From contig NZ_FMUS01000002.1 in the NCBI RefSeq assembly GCF_900101495.1, positions 62,001 through 126,000 on the forward strand: a stretch of DNA of 64,000 bases, given 5' to 3'. Below are positions 15,773 to 24,673 of this stretch, in pieces. Made by a program: the position numbers and the translations under genes. The notes beneath the pieces were generated by a model that saw only the letters and a list, made by a program, of their open reading frames with translations, ran no database searches and had not been told where the DNA came from. This stretch comes from Alkaliphilus peptidifermentans DSM 18978. Lineage in GTDB: Bacteria > Bacillota > Clostridia > Peptostreptococcales > Natronincolaceae. Each line of letters opens with the position of its first letter. Positions within the stretch are counted from its first letter, which is position 1.

Positions 15773-16303
15773 CTATTTATTAAAATCAACATATTTTAAG
15801 TCCGATTCTAAAAATCTTGCCAATGTATAGATGGTATCAGAAAGTCTATTTACATATTTTAATAGCATATCACTTATATTATCTGTTCTCTTTAAGGAAA
15901 TAATACGTCGCTCTGCTCTTCTACATATTGTTCTTGATACATGTAATGCTGCAGATTCTTTATTGGTGCCTGGAATAATAAATTGATCCACTTTAGGTAT
16001 CATGGCCAAATAATTATCAATAACTTCTTCTAAATAATTTACATGTTCTTCTTTTATCCTTTCCGGAAATTTATTTCCTTCATAGGTTGCCAATTCACCT
16101 GCCACATCAAATAATTCACGCTGTATTTTAAAAATTATGTTAGTAATTTCTTCATCCTCTATAAAGCATCTTGCAAAGCCCAACGAAGAGTTCAGTTCAT
16201 CAATTGTACCGTAGCTCTCCACCCGTATATCATCCTTCTTAACTCTACCTCCATCAAAAAGACTAGTTTCTCCTTTATCTCCAGTTTTAGTATATATCTT
16301 CAT
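15773..16303 (-). CDS. pduO: PduO-type cob(I)alamin adenosyltransferase
   Basis: ATP:corrinoid adenosyltransferase of 176 aa, which makes adenosylcobalamin from cob(I)alamin and ATP. The N-terminal signature is TKTGDKGETSLFDGGR, then VESYGTIDELNSSLGFA, and the C-terminal helix contains RTICRRAERRIISL, all characteristic of the trimeric PduO/MMAB family. The start is ATG with AAGGAGGATTAT. No B12-dependent enzyme is adjacent; the gene is probably monocistronic. Confidence 0.95.
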   Translation of the reverse strand: MKIYTKTGDKGETSLFDGGRVKKDDIRVESYGTIDELNSSLGFARCFIEDEEITNIIFKIQRELFDVAGELATYEGNKFPERIKEEHVNYLEEVIDNYLAMIPKVDQFIIPGTNKESAALHVSRTICRRAERRIISLKRTDNISDMLLKYVNRLSDTIYTLARFLESDLKYVDFNK

Positions 16304-16321
16304 AATAATCCTCCTTCTGTG

Positions 16322-16349
16322 TTTATATTTATTATATACACTTTTGCAA
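16322..16349 (-). promoter_or_regulatory. Candidate pduO promoter
   Basis: The minus strand has TTGCAA (16349-16344), a 16-base spacer and TATAAA (16327-16322). A second TATAAT at 16336-16331 makes the exact -10 uncertain. Confidence 0.4.
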
Positions 16350-16559
16350 GTAGGATTAACAATTTATATTAAAACTCACTATTTATTTCTTTTTCTGTAA
16401 TTGCTTGAATACTTTATTTTTAAATATTTAATATATTTAAATTTTGTTACATTTATGATATAATTATATTGCTATTACTTAATAAAAAACTCTATAAGAT
16501 TCTGTTGTTTATTTTATATTAGTTAATAATATTGGATAATCATAGAGTATGTCATTTGT

Positions 16560-16590
16560 AAGATTCTTCGCTAATCCTCAGAATGACACT
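16560..16590. repeat. Degenerate copy of a dispersed TCATTCTGAG...GAAGAATCT repeat
   Basis: The minus strand holds GTGTCATTCTGAGGATTAGC followed directly by GAAGAATCT. This matches the two arms of a short interspersed element (TCATTCTGAG, a GC-rich centre, GAAGAATCT) that I recall from intergenic regions of many unrelated bacteria. Only one copy is in this window. Confidence 0.45.
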
Positions 16591-16658
16591 ACCCCAGTAT
16601 ATGAAGACTTTTATAGATATTAAGATTTATCTTTAACAGAGCCTAGGATCAAAATAAA

Positions 16659-16687
16659 AAAATAAGGGCGACCGACGCCCTTATTTA
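16659..16687 (-). terminator. Terminator of the first oligopeptide ABC operon
   Basis: AAATAAGGGCG/CGCCCTTATTT with a 5-base loop, followed on the minus strand by TTTT. It lies 12 bp after the last gene of the operon. Confidence 0.9.
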
Positions 16688-16698
16688 TTAACAATTTA

Positions 16699-17670
16699 TT
16701 ATTTTGAAGTTTCCTTTAGGTTATTAGTAAAGTGACAAGCAACAAAGCGTAAGTCTCCAACATCTTTTAGCTCTGGAGTTTGTTCTTTACATATATCTTG
16801 ACGATATCGACATCTACCATAGAAACGACAACCTTCTGGCGGATTAATAGGACTCGGAACGTCTCCTTCAAGAATAATACGTTCCCGGGTTACATCTATT
16901 CTTGGAACTGGTATTGCAGATAGTAGCGCTTGAGTATAAGGATGCTTTGGATCCTTAAACATTGATGTATAATCTGATAACTCAACAATTTTGCCAAGGT
17001 ACATAACTGCTATTCGGTCGCTTACATGTTTAACTACACTCAGGTCATGAGAGATAAACATGTAGGTTAGACCGAATTCTTTTTGTAAGTCATCCATCAA
17101 ATTCAATATCTGAGCCTGAATAGATACGTCTAGTGCTGAAACAGGCTCATCTTGAACAATAAACTTAGGGTTTAAAGCCAAGGCTCTTGCTATACCAATT
17201 CTTTGTCTTCTACCACCATCTAACTCATGGGGATAGGTATTTATTAATCTTTCTGCTAAACCAACGGTTTCCATTAGTTTTGAAACATGCTTTCTCATTT
17301 CGATTTTATCTTTATAAACCTTATTAACTACTAAAGGCTCTGCTATTATTTCCGAAACACTCAGTCTAGGATTTAATGAAGCAAAGGGATCTTGGAAAAC
17401 TATTTGCATTTCTTTACGCATGACTCTCATTTGATCCTTATTAAACGCTCTTATATCTTTTCCTTCGAAGATTATCTCACCTTCAGTTGCCTCTAATAAG
17501 CGTAAAACAACTCTACCTGTAGTGGATTTCCCACAACCAGACTCACCTGCCAAACCTAATGTTTCACCTTTATTTATAAAAAAGTTTACATCATCAACGG
17601 CGTGTAATAAACCTTTTTTTGTACTGAAGTACTTCTTAAGATTTCTAACCTCCAATAATCTTTCCTGCAT
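16699..17670 (-). CDS. Oligopeptide/dipeptide ABC transporter ATPase (OppF/DppF type), degenerate signature
   Basis: Nucleotide-binding subunit of 323 aa. I place the start at ATG 17670, seven bases after GGAGGTGA; the in-frame GTG at 17685 is inside that site. Walker A is GESGCGKST and Walker [13 protein letters not shown], with a C-terminal Cys-rich oligopeptide_HPY tail, CRFYGRCRYRQDIC. The ABC signature reads [14 protein letters not shown] instead of the FSGGQ seen in the two other OppF copies here. It is the last of five genes. Pairing with the canonical OppD would give one weakened ATP site, if the change is functional. Confidence 0.93.
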   Translation of the reverse strand: MQERLLEVRNLKKYFSTKKGLLHAVDDVNFFINKGETLGLAGESGCGKSTTGRVVLRLLEATEGEIIFEGKDIRAFNKDQMRVMRKEMQIVFQDPFASLNPRLSVSEIIAEPLVVNKVYKDKIEMRKHVSKLMETVGLAERLINTYPHELDGGRRQRIGIARALALNPKFIVQDEPVSALDVSIQAQILNLMDDLQKEFGLTYMFISHDLSVVKHVSDRIAVMYLGKIVELSDYTSMFKDPKHPYTQALLSAIPVPRIDVTRERIILEGDVPSPINPPEGCRFYGRCRYRQDICKEQTPELKDVGDLRFVACHFTNNLKETSK

Positions 17671-17690
17671 AAATCTCACCTCCACTAGTA

Positions 17691-18674
17691 CTATTTTACA
17701 CCCTCTTCAAACAATAAGCACTTAACAAAATGTCCTAGTTCAATTTCAGTATTGTTTGGCTTTCTTTCTGAACAAATACTCATTACCTTAGGACATCTTG
17801 GGTGGAACGGGCATCCTGAAGGAACATTTGTTGGGTCTGGCATTAGTCCTTTAATAGGATTTAAACGTTCTTCGTCCTCTTCTGCATCTGGTATAGACCC
17901 GAATAATCCTAAGGTGTATGGATGCTTTGGCTCTGTAAACAATCTTTTCTTATCGGTATATTCAATTACATTACCTGCATACATTATTGCAACCTTGTCA
18001 CAAACCTCTGCAACAACACCCAAGTCATGGGTTATAAGAAGCATAGATGTCTCAAATTCTTCCTTCAAATTTTTCATAAGAGTTAATACCTGTGCTTGTA
18101 TAGTTACATCTAGAGCTGTTGTAGGTTCATCAGCAATTAATAGTGTTGGGTTACAAGCTAAAGCAATGGCAATAACCACCCTTTGCCTCATACCTCCACT
18201 GAATTGATGTGGATACTCCTTAGATCTATCCGGTGGAATTCCTACCTTCTCCAACATTTCTTTTGCTCTTTCTATTGCTTGGGCAGCATTAACCTTTTGA
18301 TGAAGTTTAACAACCTCAGCAATTTGATCTCCTACGGTCATTACAGGGTTTAGTGAGGTCATTGGATCTTGGAATATCATCGAAATCTTATTACCTCTAA
18401 CCTTTCTAAGTTCTGCTGGTGACTTAGTAAGAAGGTTTTCACCCTCAAAAATGATTTCTCCACTTACTATTTTACCTGGAGGATTAGGTACCAATTGCAT
18501 GATACCAAGGGCGGTGGTAGTTTTGCCTGCTCCTGTCTCACCTACCAGGCCAAGGGTTTCACCTTTTCCAATTTCAAGGTTCATGTCTTCTACTGCACGA
18601 ACTATTCCTTCACCCTCAACAATAAAGTGTATAGTCAAATCTTTTATCTCAATTAATTTCTTTTTATTATCCAT
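17691..18674 (-). CDS. Oligopeptide/dipeptide ABC transporter ATPase (OppD/DppD type)
   Basis: Nucleotide-binding subunit of 327 aa, partner of the OppF-type protein encoded next. Walker A is GETGAGKTT, signature FSGGMRQRV, Walker [13 protein letters not shown], and the H-loop is in [10 protein letters not shown]. The C-terminal [14 protein letters not shown] is the oligopeptide_HPY motif. I chose ATG 18674 with AGGAGT ten bases before it over the GTG at 18683, which lies too close to that site. It follows the permease gene by 27 bp. Confidence 0.95.
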   Translation of the reverse strand: MDNKKKLIEIKDLTIHFIVEGEGIVRAVEDMNLEIGKGETLGLVGETGAGKTTTALGIMQLVPNPPGKIVSGEIIFEGENLLTKSPAELRKVRGNKISMIFQDPMTSLNPVMTVGDQIAEVVKLHQKVNAAQAIERAKEMLEKVGIPPDRSKEYPHQFSGGMRQRVVIAIALACNPTLLIADEPTTALDVTIQAQVLTLMKNLKEEFETSMLLITHDLGVVAEVCDKVAIMYAGNVIEYTDKKRLFTEPKHPYTLGLFGSIPDAEEDEERLNPIKGLMPDPTNVPSGCPFHPRCPKVMSICSERKPNNTEIELGHFVKCLLFEEGVK

Positions 18675-18701
18675 TCTTATCACACTCCTATCCTACTAGA
18701 A

Positions 18702-19610
18702 TTAGCTCTTTAGTCTAGGATCAAGTGCATCTCTTAATCCATCACCTAGAAGGTTTAAGCCGAAAATGGTAATCATTATTGCTATACCAGGGAAGGTTGC
18801 AATATGGGGATAATCTCGAATATAGTTTCTTCCACTAGAAAGCATTGCTCCCCATTCTGGTGTTGGTGGTTGAATACCTAATCCAATGAAGCTTAAGCCT
18901 GCTGCAGCTAAAATTGCATTGGCTACTCCAAGGGTTGCTTGAACTATGATTGGTGCCATAGAGTTTGGAATTATGTGCTTTGTTATAATTCTAAAATCGT
19001 TTGCCCCAACCGCCTTAGCTGCCTCAATAAATTCTTGATCTCTTAGAGATAATACTGAGGCTCTAACAATCCGTGCATATCCAGGAATTGCACCTATCCC
19101 TACAGCTATCATAACATTTCTTAAGCCTGGTCCTAAAGCAGCAACAATTGAAATGGCCAATAGTATTCCTGGTATTGCCAGTAAAATATCAATCATACGC
19201 ATAATTACATTATCAAGCTTGCCACCATAGAAACCTGCGATTGCTCCCAATGTTCCTCCTGATAGTGCAGCAATACCAACAGCTATAAAACCAACCATTA
19301 ATGATATCCTGGAACCATAGATTATTCTACTAAATATATCTCGTCCAAAGTTATCTGTCCCTAATAAATGTTTACTATTTGGTGTTTGGAATCTTCCAGG
19401 AAGGTTCTGATCATCATATCCATATGGTGCTATAATATTAGCGGTTAAAGCAGCAAATATCAATATTCCTATTATAACTAGACCAACCATGGCAGCTTTA
19501 TTCTGTTTCATTCTTCTCCAAACTTCTCTCCATGGGCCACGTTTTTTATTTGGGACATTATTGGCAACCTGTGCCTGTGCCTCTTGAGAGACAGTTTTTA
19601 CATTTGACAT
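18702..19610 (-). CDS. Oligopeptide/dipeptide ABC transporter permease (OppC/DppC type)
   Basis: Permease of 302 aa with a cytoplasmic N-terminus (QAQVANNVPNKKRGPWREVW), then six membrane segments. The OppC_N region ends in LLGTDNFGRDIFSRIIYGSR, and the coupling EAA loop reads EAAKAVGANDFRIITKHIIPN. It pairs with the OppB-type permease encoded 32 bp upstream to form the channel. The C-terminus [14 protein letters not shown] is standard for the family. The ribosome site is GGAGGTAG. Confidence 0.95.
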   Translation of the reverse strand: MSNVKTVSQEAQAQVANNVPNKKRGPWREVWRRMKQNKAAMVGLVIIGILIFAALTANIIAPYGYDDQNLPGRFQTPNSKHLLGTDNFGRDIFSRIIYGSRISLMVGFIAVGIAALSGGTLGAIAGFYGGKLDNVIMRMIDILLAIPGILLAISIVAALGPGLRNVMIAVGIGAIPGYARIVRASVLSLRDQEFIEAAKAVGANDFRIITKHIIPNSMAPIIVQATLGVANAILAAAGLSFIGLGIQPPTPEWGAMLSSGRNYIRDYPHIATFPGIAIMITIFGLNLLGDGLRDALDPRLKS

Positions 19611-19642
19611 AGCACTACCTCCTTTTCAACACTTTCAAATGT

Positions 19643-20572
19643 TTATTTGTATTGGGATTTAATTCTTGGATCAACGAAGGCATATAAAATATCTACAAAT
19701 AGGTTAACAATACTAAAGGATACTGCTATGAATAGAACTGCGCCTTGAACAATCGGAAAATCTCTTCGGAAAATGGATTCTATCATTAACCTGCCTACTC
19801 CAGGAATTGCAAATATTGTTTCTGTCAATACTGCTCCTCCAAGTAAGAATCCAAATTGCAGCCCAATAACAGTAATAACTGGTATAAGTGCATTTTTAAG
19901 GGCATGCTGGTTGATTACTACTGATTCCACCTGTCCCTTTGCCCGTGCAGTACGAATATAATCTTGACGGATAACTTCAAGCATACTTGAGCGGGTCATA
20001 CGTGTTATAATTGCCGCGGACGATGTACCAATGGTTAGGGCAGGTAAAACCCAATGCTTTGGTGAAGTAAAACCAGAGGCTGGAAACCACCCCAGATAAA
20101 CTGAAAATACCAGCATCATCATTAACCCCTGCCAGAAGTTAGGCATTGATACTCCAATTAAAGCAAGTACCATTGCAATGTTGTCAAATAAGGAATATTG
20201 CTTGGTAGCAGATATTATTCCAGTAGGTATACCCAATGCAACAGCCACAAAAGCTCCCATTGCAGCCAGCTTTAAAGTTGCAGGGAAACGAGCCATAATT
20301 TCATCTACTACTGGTCTTCTTGTAGTATAAGAACGACCTATATCTTGATGAACAACTGCATTTTTAATATATCGACCAAATTGAACTAGATATGGATCAT
20401 TTAGCCCTAGATCTTCTCTAAGCTTTATTACCTCTGACTCTGGAGCTGATTCTCCAAGCATGATTCTTGCTGGGTCACCAGGAGTAAAATACATCATTGT
20501 GAAAATTATAAAAGTTACCCCCAACATTACAGGAATCAATAGGAGAAGTCGTCTAATTATATATTTGTGCAC
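19643..20572 (-). CDS. Oligopeptide/dipeptide ABC transporter permease (OppB/DppB type)
   Basis: Permease of 309 aa with a GTG start after GGAGGATTTTT. It begins MHKYIIRRLLLLIPVMLGVTF, the usual OppB opening, has FTPGDPARIM after the first membrane segment, six membrane segments, and the EAA loop RTARAKGQVESVVINQHALKN. It ends in VDPRIK. The gene is 119 bp after the binding-protein gene; a strong hairpin lies in that gap (20610-20641), probably lowering permease expression relative to the binding protein. Confidence 0.95.
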   Translation of the reverse strand: MHKYIIRRLLLLIPVMLGVTFIIFTMMYFTPGDPARIMLGESAPESEVIKLREDLGLNDPYLVQFGRYIKNAVVHQDIGRSYTTRRPVVDEIMARFPATLKLAAMGAFVAVALGIPTGIISATKQYSLFDNIAMVLALIGVSMPNFWQGLMMMLVFSVYLGWFPASGFTSPKHWVLPALTIGTSSAAIITRMTRSSMLEVIRQDYIRTARAKGQVESVVINQHALKNALIPVITVIGLQFGFLLGGAVLTETIFAIPGVGRLMIESIFRRDFPIVQGAVLFIAVSFSIVNLFVDILYAFVDPRIKSQYK

Positions 20573-20609
20573 AAAAATCCTCCTTCCCTAAACTATAATT
20601 CTTTAATTT

Positions 20610-20641
20610 AATATAGGGCCATAAAACTATGACCCTATATT
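20610..20641 (-). other. Hairpin between binding-protein and permease genes (operon 1)
   Basis: A 13-bp stem, AATATAGGGTCAT paired with ATGGCCCTATATT (one G-T pair), with a 6-base loop and no clear T-tract. Such intercistronic stems usually protect the upstream binding-protein mRNA or partly terminate. Confidence 0.75.
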
Positions 20642-20691
20642 AATTATAAGTCTAACATCTTGAACAAAAATCAAATTTTATCTTCAATTAT

Positions 20692-22260
20692 TTATTCAAA
20701 GTAAACATTATAAAGGTAATGATGTCCTGCTGGATGTTGCATATATCCCTTAACATTCTTTCTTAATCCATCAATGTTCTCACCATTATTATTAAATATC
20801 CATGGTGCATCATTTCTAATAATCTCTTGTGCTTCAAGATAGAATTTCTCTCTCATTGAAGGATCAGTCTCAACTCTAGCTGAATCTAATAATTCATCTA
20901 CCCTTGTGTTAGTGTAGAATGTTCTATTTCCAGCTGCTCCATGCTGTGCAGAGTGGAATAATGCATATAAACCATAGTCAGGGTCACCTGTAACTGTTAC
21001 CCATCCAAGGATAAACATATCATGCTCACCAGCAGCTGTACCGTCTAGATATGCTCCCCATTCCATAACTTTAACTTCTACATCGATATTAATAGCACGT
21101 AATTGATTTTGAATTATTTCAGAAATATCCATTCTTTGTTGGTTTTCATTTGTCCAGATAGTTGTTTTGAATCCATCTGCTAAACCAGCTTCTGCCATTA
21201 ATTCCTTCGCTTTTTCAACATTATAACCGTATGGCTCTAATCCTTGATGAGATGCCCATACATTTGGTCCTAATGGTCCTTTAGCAGGTGTACCAACACC
21301 TTGGAATACCGCTTCAACAATTGAATCGATATCTATTGCATAGTTGATTGCTTGACGTACTCTTACATCGTCAAAAGGCTTCTTAGCTGCATTAAATCCA
21401 ATATAACCTGTTGTAAAGGATTCGCCTCTTATTAGATTTAAGTCACTGTTTCCTTCAACTCTACTTACGTCTTGTGGTTGAATATCATAAGCTATGTCAA
21501 TTCCACCAGTTTCAAGCTCGATAGTTCTTGTAGTGTTTTCTACAATTGCTCTAAATGTAACCTTAGCCATCTTAGCTGGTCCATCATGGTATCCATCATA
21601 TCTCTCTAACTCAATAGAGTCACCTGTAACCCAGTTTACGAACTTAAATGGTCCTGTTCCAACTGGATTTTGTCCATAATCTTCTCCACCTTCTGTAACA
21701 GCCTTTTCATTTAAGATTGAAGATGCTGTATGAGATAAGTGAGCTAATAAAGGAGCAAAAGGCTTTTCTGTAGAAATTCTGATTGTATAATCATCAATAA
21801 TTTCTATGCCTTCTGGGTCAATTGCACCAACAATATGTCCAATATGGTTAGATTCTTTAGCTCTTAATAATGTAAACTTAACATCATTAGCTGTAAAATC
21901 TTCGCCATTATGGAACTTAACGTCTTGTCTTAACTTGAATTCATAGGTTAAGTCGTCAATAACTTCCCATGATTCAGCTAAAGCAGGCACAACTTCCATT
22001 TGTTGATTTTGAGTAACTAGTGTGTTATAGATGTGCTTCATTACTCTTGCTGAAGGTTGATCATTTGTTGCATGTGGGTCTAATGATGCTGGGTCTCCAC
22101 CTTGTGCTACGATTAAAGTATCTTTTACTGTTACATCTCCAGCTGGTTGCTCAGTGTCTCCATCTGGTGTTGTGTCAGCAGGTTGACTACAACCAACTGC
22201 AAATAAAGCGAATACTAAAACCATACTCAATAAAACCAATAGTTTTTTGCTTTTGAACAT
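20692..22260 (-). CDS. Oligopeptide/dipeptide-binding lipoprotein (SBP family 5)
   Basis: Extracytoplasmic binding protein of 522 aa. The signal peptide ends at lipobox AVGC, and an acidic linker (TTPDGDTEQPAGD) follows. The family 5 hallmark region ESWEVIDDLTYEFKLRQDVKFHNGEDF begins near residue 85, and the C-terminal part contains APWIFNNNGENIDGLRKNVKG. Substrate is not readable; DppA-like dipeptide binding is as likely as longer peptides. It is first in the operon, behind a good promoter and a long inverted repeat. Lgt encoded at 4.1-4.8 kb would lipidate it. Confidence 0.94.
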   Translation of the reverse strand: MFKSKKLLVLLSMVLVFALFAVGCSQPADTTPDGDTEQPAGDVTVKDTLIVAQGGDPASLDPHATNDQPSARVMKHIYNTLVTQNQQMEVVPALAESWEVIDDLTYEFKLRQDVKFHNGEDFTANDVKFTLLRAKESNHIGHIVGAIDPEGIEIIDDYTIRISTEKPFAPLLAHLSHTASSILNEKAVTEGGEDYGQNPVGTGPFKFVNWVTGDSIELERYDGYHDGPAKMAKVTFRAIVENTTRTIELETGGIDIAYDIQPQDVSRVEGNSDLNLIRGESFTTGYIGFNAAKKPFDDVRVRQAINYAIDIDSIVEAVFQGVGTPAKGPLGPNVWASHQGLEPYGYNVEKAKELMAEAGLADGFKTTIWTNENQQRMDISEIIQNQLRAINIDVEVKVMEWGAYLDGTAAGEHDMFILGWVTVTGDPDYGLYALFHSAQHGAAGNRTFYTNTRVDELLDSARVETDPSMREKFYLEAQEIIRNDAPWIFNNNGENIDGLRKNVKGYMQHPAGHHYLYNVYFE

Positions 22261-22309
22261 TGTTTTTCCCCCTTATATTTTTATATCTTTGCCTTTTGGG
22301 CAAAAAATG

Positions 22310-22364
22310 TTAAACGATTGAAGTTTATATAATATTTACATATAATAACCAACTAATCGTTTAA
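22310..22364. repeat. 10-bp inverted repeat flanking the operon 1 leader/promoter
   Basis: TTAAACGATT (22310-22319) and AATCGTTTAA (22355-22364) are perfect inverted copies 35 bases apart. They lie between the promoter at 22376-22405 and the binding-protein gene. A second possible promoter, TTGGTT-17-TATAAA (22352-22324), fits exactly between the arms. They could be twin operators or a stem at the transcript 5' end. Confidence 0.6.
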
Positions 22365-22375
22365 ATTATATGAAT

Positions 22376-22405
22376 ATTATATAATCAGTGGGACCTTACT
22401 TTCAA
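22376..22405 (-). promoter_or_regulatory. Promoter of oligopeptide operon 1
   Basis: The minus strand has TTGAAA (22405-22400), an 18-base spacer and TATAAT (22381-22376). The predicted start is near 22369, five bases before the inverted repeat. Confidence 0.7.
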
Positions 22406-22590
22406 TAGAAATGAAGAGATTTTAAATTTATTTAATAATTTTGTGTCGGAATAGTCTTAATTCTTTCATAACTTATTTATATATAATCCCTAGATTTTTA
22501 TTAGTTTTCACGTGTTTCCATAGCCTTATGACAACTTATATAAAAACAGCTACAGAATTATATATGATACTGTATACTTTATACATATAA
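22406..22590. other. Rest of the 330-bp gene-free stretch before hbd
   Basis: AT-rich, with no frame or obvious hairpin. I see nothing further in it apart from the promoter region described beside it. Confidence 0.5.
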
Positions 22591-23433
22591 TTAATAGTTA
22601 AAGAATCCCTTATTTGTTTTCCTTCCTAAGTGTCCTGCTCTTACATATTTTTTAAGCATAGGATGAGGGCGATACTTGGAATCGGCAAACTCATTATACA
22701 ATACCTCCATGATTGCAAGACAAACATCGAGACCTATTAAATCTGCCAAAGCCAATGGTCCAATAGGATGGTTAGCTCCCAGTTTCATTGCTTCATCTAT
22801 TTCATTAGGACTTGCAACTCCATCTGCAAAAACTCCTACGGCTTCATTAATCATAGGAATTAATATCCTATTAACAACAAATCCTGGTGCTTCTTCAACC
22901 CTTACTGGCGTTTTTCCTAGAGCCTTGGATAATTCAATAACTGAGTTTACAACCTCTTCATCTGTAATCATACCCTTAATGATTTCAACAAGTTTCATGA
23001 CTGGTACTGGATTAAAAAAATGCATACCTATAACCCTTTGAGGATGCTGTGTTGCACTAGCCAGTTCTGTAATAGATAATGATGATGTATTTGTAGCTAA
23101 AATTGTCTTTTCATCACAAATTTTATCTAGCTCTTGAAAAATACGTTTTTTTACTTCAATACTTTCTGTTGCTGCCTCTATTATCATATCACAATCCTTA
23201 AGATCTAATATCTCAATTGTTGTGTATATGTTATTCAATGCCTGCTGCTTTTCAGTTTCTGAAAGCTTACCTTTTTCTATCATACGATTAAAGTTTTTAT
23301 CAATTTGTGTCATAGCTATTTCCAGTGAAGCATGCTTAAGATCTCTCAATACAACATTGAATCCACCTTGAGCTAATACCTGAGCAATACCATTTCCCAT
23401 AGTACCTGCACCAATTACACCGATTTTTTTCAT
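22591..23433 (-). CDS. hbd: 3-hydroxybutyryl-CoA dehydrogenase
   Basis: Hbd of 280 aa, standard length. It interconverts acetoacetyl-CoA and (S)-3-hydroxybutyryl-CoA with NAD(P)H in butyrate-type fermentation or fatty acid metabolism. The Rossmann motif is GVIGAGTMGNGIA (residues 4-16); GMHFFNPVPVMKLVE contains the catalytic His, and PGFVVNRIL and the C-terminal GRKTNKGFFNY are conserved. It follows crt on the same strand, but a 270-bp repeat-rich gap separates them. No thiolase, bcd or etf genes are in the window. Confidence 0.96.
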   Translation of the reverse strand: MKKIGVIGAGTMGNGIAQVLAQGGFNVVLRDLKHASLEIAMTQIDKNFNRMIEKGKLSETEKQQALNNIYTTIEILDLKDCDMIIEAATESIEVKKRIFQELDKICDEKTILATNTSSLSITELASATQHPQRVIGMHFFNPVPVMKLVEIIKGMITDEEVVNSVIELSKALGKTPVRVEEAPGFVVNRILIPMINEAVGVFADGVASPNEIDEAMKLGANHPIGPLALADLIGLDVCLAIMEVLYNEFADSKYRPHPMLKKYVRAGHLGRKTNKGFFNY

Positions 23434-23504
23434 AGTTTGTATCCTCCCTCTTTTAATTTCTTATTAAGTAATTTTACTTCATCAACATTACATAGGTAGC
23501 TATT

Positions 23505-23579
23505 CTTTATTATTGTTTTTATTGTTTTTATTGTTTTTAATGTTTATATTGTTTTATTGGTTTATTGTTTTTATTTTTT
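23505..23579. repeat. TTTTTATTG low-complexity repeats
   Basis: A run of ATTGTTTTT units of 9 bp, with drifting copies, precedes the heptamer array. T-rich on the plus strand, no coding capacity. Confidence 0.7.
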
Positions 23580-23580
23580 C

Positions 23581-23668
23581 CATTCAACATTCAACATTCA
23601 ACATTCAACATTCAACATTCAACATTTCATTTTATATACTCTTAACTCTTAACTCTTAATTCTTAATT
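23581..23668. repeat. Tandem heptanucleotide arrays (CATTCAA x6, CTTAAYT x4)
   Basis: Six perfect copies of CATTCAA (23581-23622), then after a short gap four copies of CTTAACT/CTTAATT (23641-23668). They sit between crt and hbd in noncoding DNA. Such arrays are prone to slippage and copy number variation between strains. Confidence 0.9.
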
Positions 23669-23704
23669 CTTTTCCATTTTCAATTCTCAATTCTTAACTC
23701 TTAC

Positions 23705-24472
23705 CTATCTTTCAAAGTTAGGCTTTCTCTTTTCTAAAAATGCAGCCATACCTTCTTTTTGATCTTCTGAGGCGAAGCAAAGGGCGAACAGATTTGCTTC
23801 TATTTCTGATGCTTTTTCCATACTTATTTCTGTACCCTGGTTAATTGCTGCTTTACTATAGTTAACAGCAGTAGAGCTTTTACTAATTATTTTATTTGCC
23901 ATTTCAATAGAGAAAGGTAATAATTCCTCTGGCTTCACCACATGATTTATTAAAAGTATTTTCTTTGCTTCTTCCGCATTAATAATATCTCCAGTAAAAA
24001 TCAGTTCTTTTGCCTTTGCCATACCAACTATTCGTGGTAATCGTTGTGTACCCGCAAATCCAGGAGGAATTCCAAGGCCTACTTCTGGCTGTCCAAATTT
24101 GCTTTTTTCAGAAGCAATGCGAATATCACATGACATCATTAGCTCACAGCCTCCACCTAAAGCGAATCCATTAACAGCAGCTATAACTGGTTTTTCCATT
24201 GTTTCTATTTTTCTAAATAATGCTTGTCCTTGTAATGAAAACTCTCTGGCTTCATGGGGTTTCATATTTAGCATTTCTTCAATATCTGCTCCTGCTACAA
24301 ATGCTTTTCCCTCACCAGTCAATATAACTACTTTAATAGTCTTATCAGACATAACTTCATCGATAATCTCATTTAATCTATTTAGCATTTGCAGGTTAAG
24401 TGCATTTAGTGCCTCAGGTCTTGATAATGTAATTAGCGCTAAGTGATCGTTTAATTTTTCTAGCTTTATCAA
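23705..24472 (-). CDS. crt: Enoyl-CoA hydratase / crotonase
   Basis: Crotonase-family protein of 255 aa with a TTG start after GGAGGTATTAA. It hydrates crotonyl-CoA to 3-hydroxybutyryl-CoA. The oxyanion-hole segment VAGADIEEM and FALGGGCELMMSCDIRIASEKSKFGQPEVGLG, carrying both catalytic Glu positions, are present. It is the genetic partner of hbd downstream. The hydratase assignment is supported by both conserved Glu residues. Physiological substrate length cannot be read. Confidence 0.94.
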   Translation of the reverse strand: MIKLEKLNDHLALITLSRPEALNALNLQMLNRLNEIIDEVMSDKTIKVVILTGEGKAFVAGADIEEMLNMKPHEAREFSLQGQALFRKIETMEKPVIAAVNGFALGGGCELMMSCDIRIASEKSKFGQPEVGLGIPPGFAGTQRLPRIVGMAKAKELIFTGDIINAEEAKKILLINHVVKPEELLPFSIEMANKIISKSSTAVNYSKAAINQGTEISMEKASEIEANLFALCFASEDQKEGMAAFLEKRKPNFER

Positions 24473-24601
24473 TTGTTAATACCTCCTTTAGCTTAGTATA
24501 CCTATCATTTCCATTTTACCAAAAATAAAGATATATTCCTATTAAAATTTTGTACTACTAAAGCCGATTGCGTACTAAATAATTTTTTTTATACATTAAA
24601 A

Positions 24602-24643
24602 GCCCAGTCAATACAGCTTTAACACTGGAAATTGACTGGGTTT
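24602..24643 (-). terminator. Terminator of the second oligopeptide operon region
   Basis: A 10-bp stem, CCCAGTCAAT/ATTGACTGGG, followed on the minus strand by GCTTTTAATG, 31 bp after the 73-aa gene. Confidence 0.7.
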
Positions 24644-24673
24644 AAGTCTAATTAGATGAGAGTAGTTATATAT

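Larger units (their letters stand above)
16304..16658. other. AT-rich intergenic stretch
   Basis: No coding frame is evident. It holds the pduO promoter candidate at its left end, a repeat-like element at 16560-16590, and otherwise AT-rich sequence before the oligopeptide operon terminator. Confidence 0.6.

Noticed and set aside
23581-23668. Possible CRISPR array
   Set aside because: The units are 7 bp, contiguous and without unique spacers, so this is simple tandem repetition.
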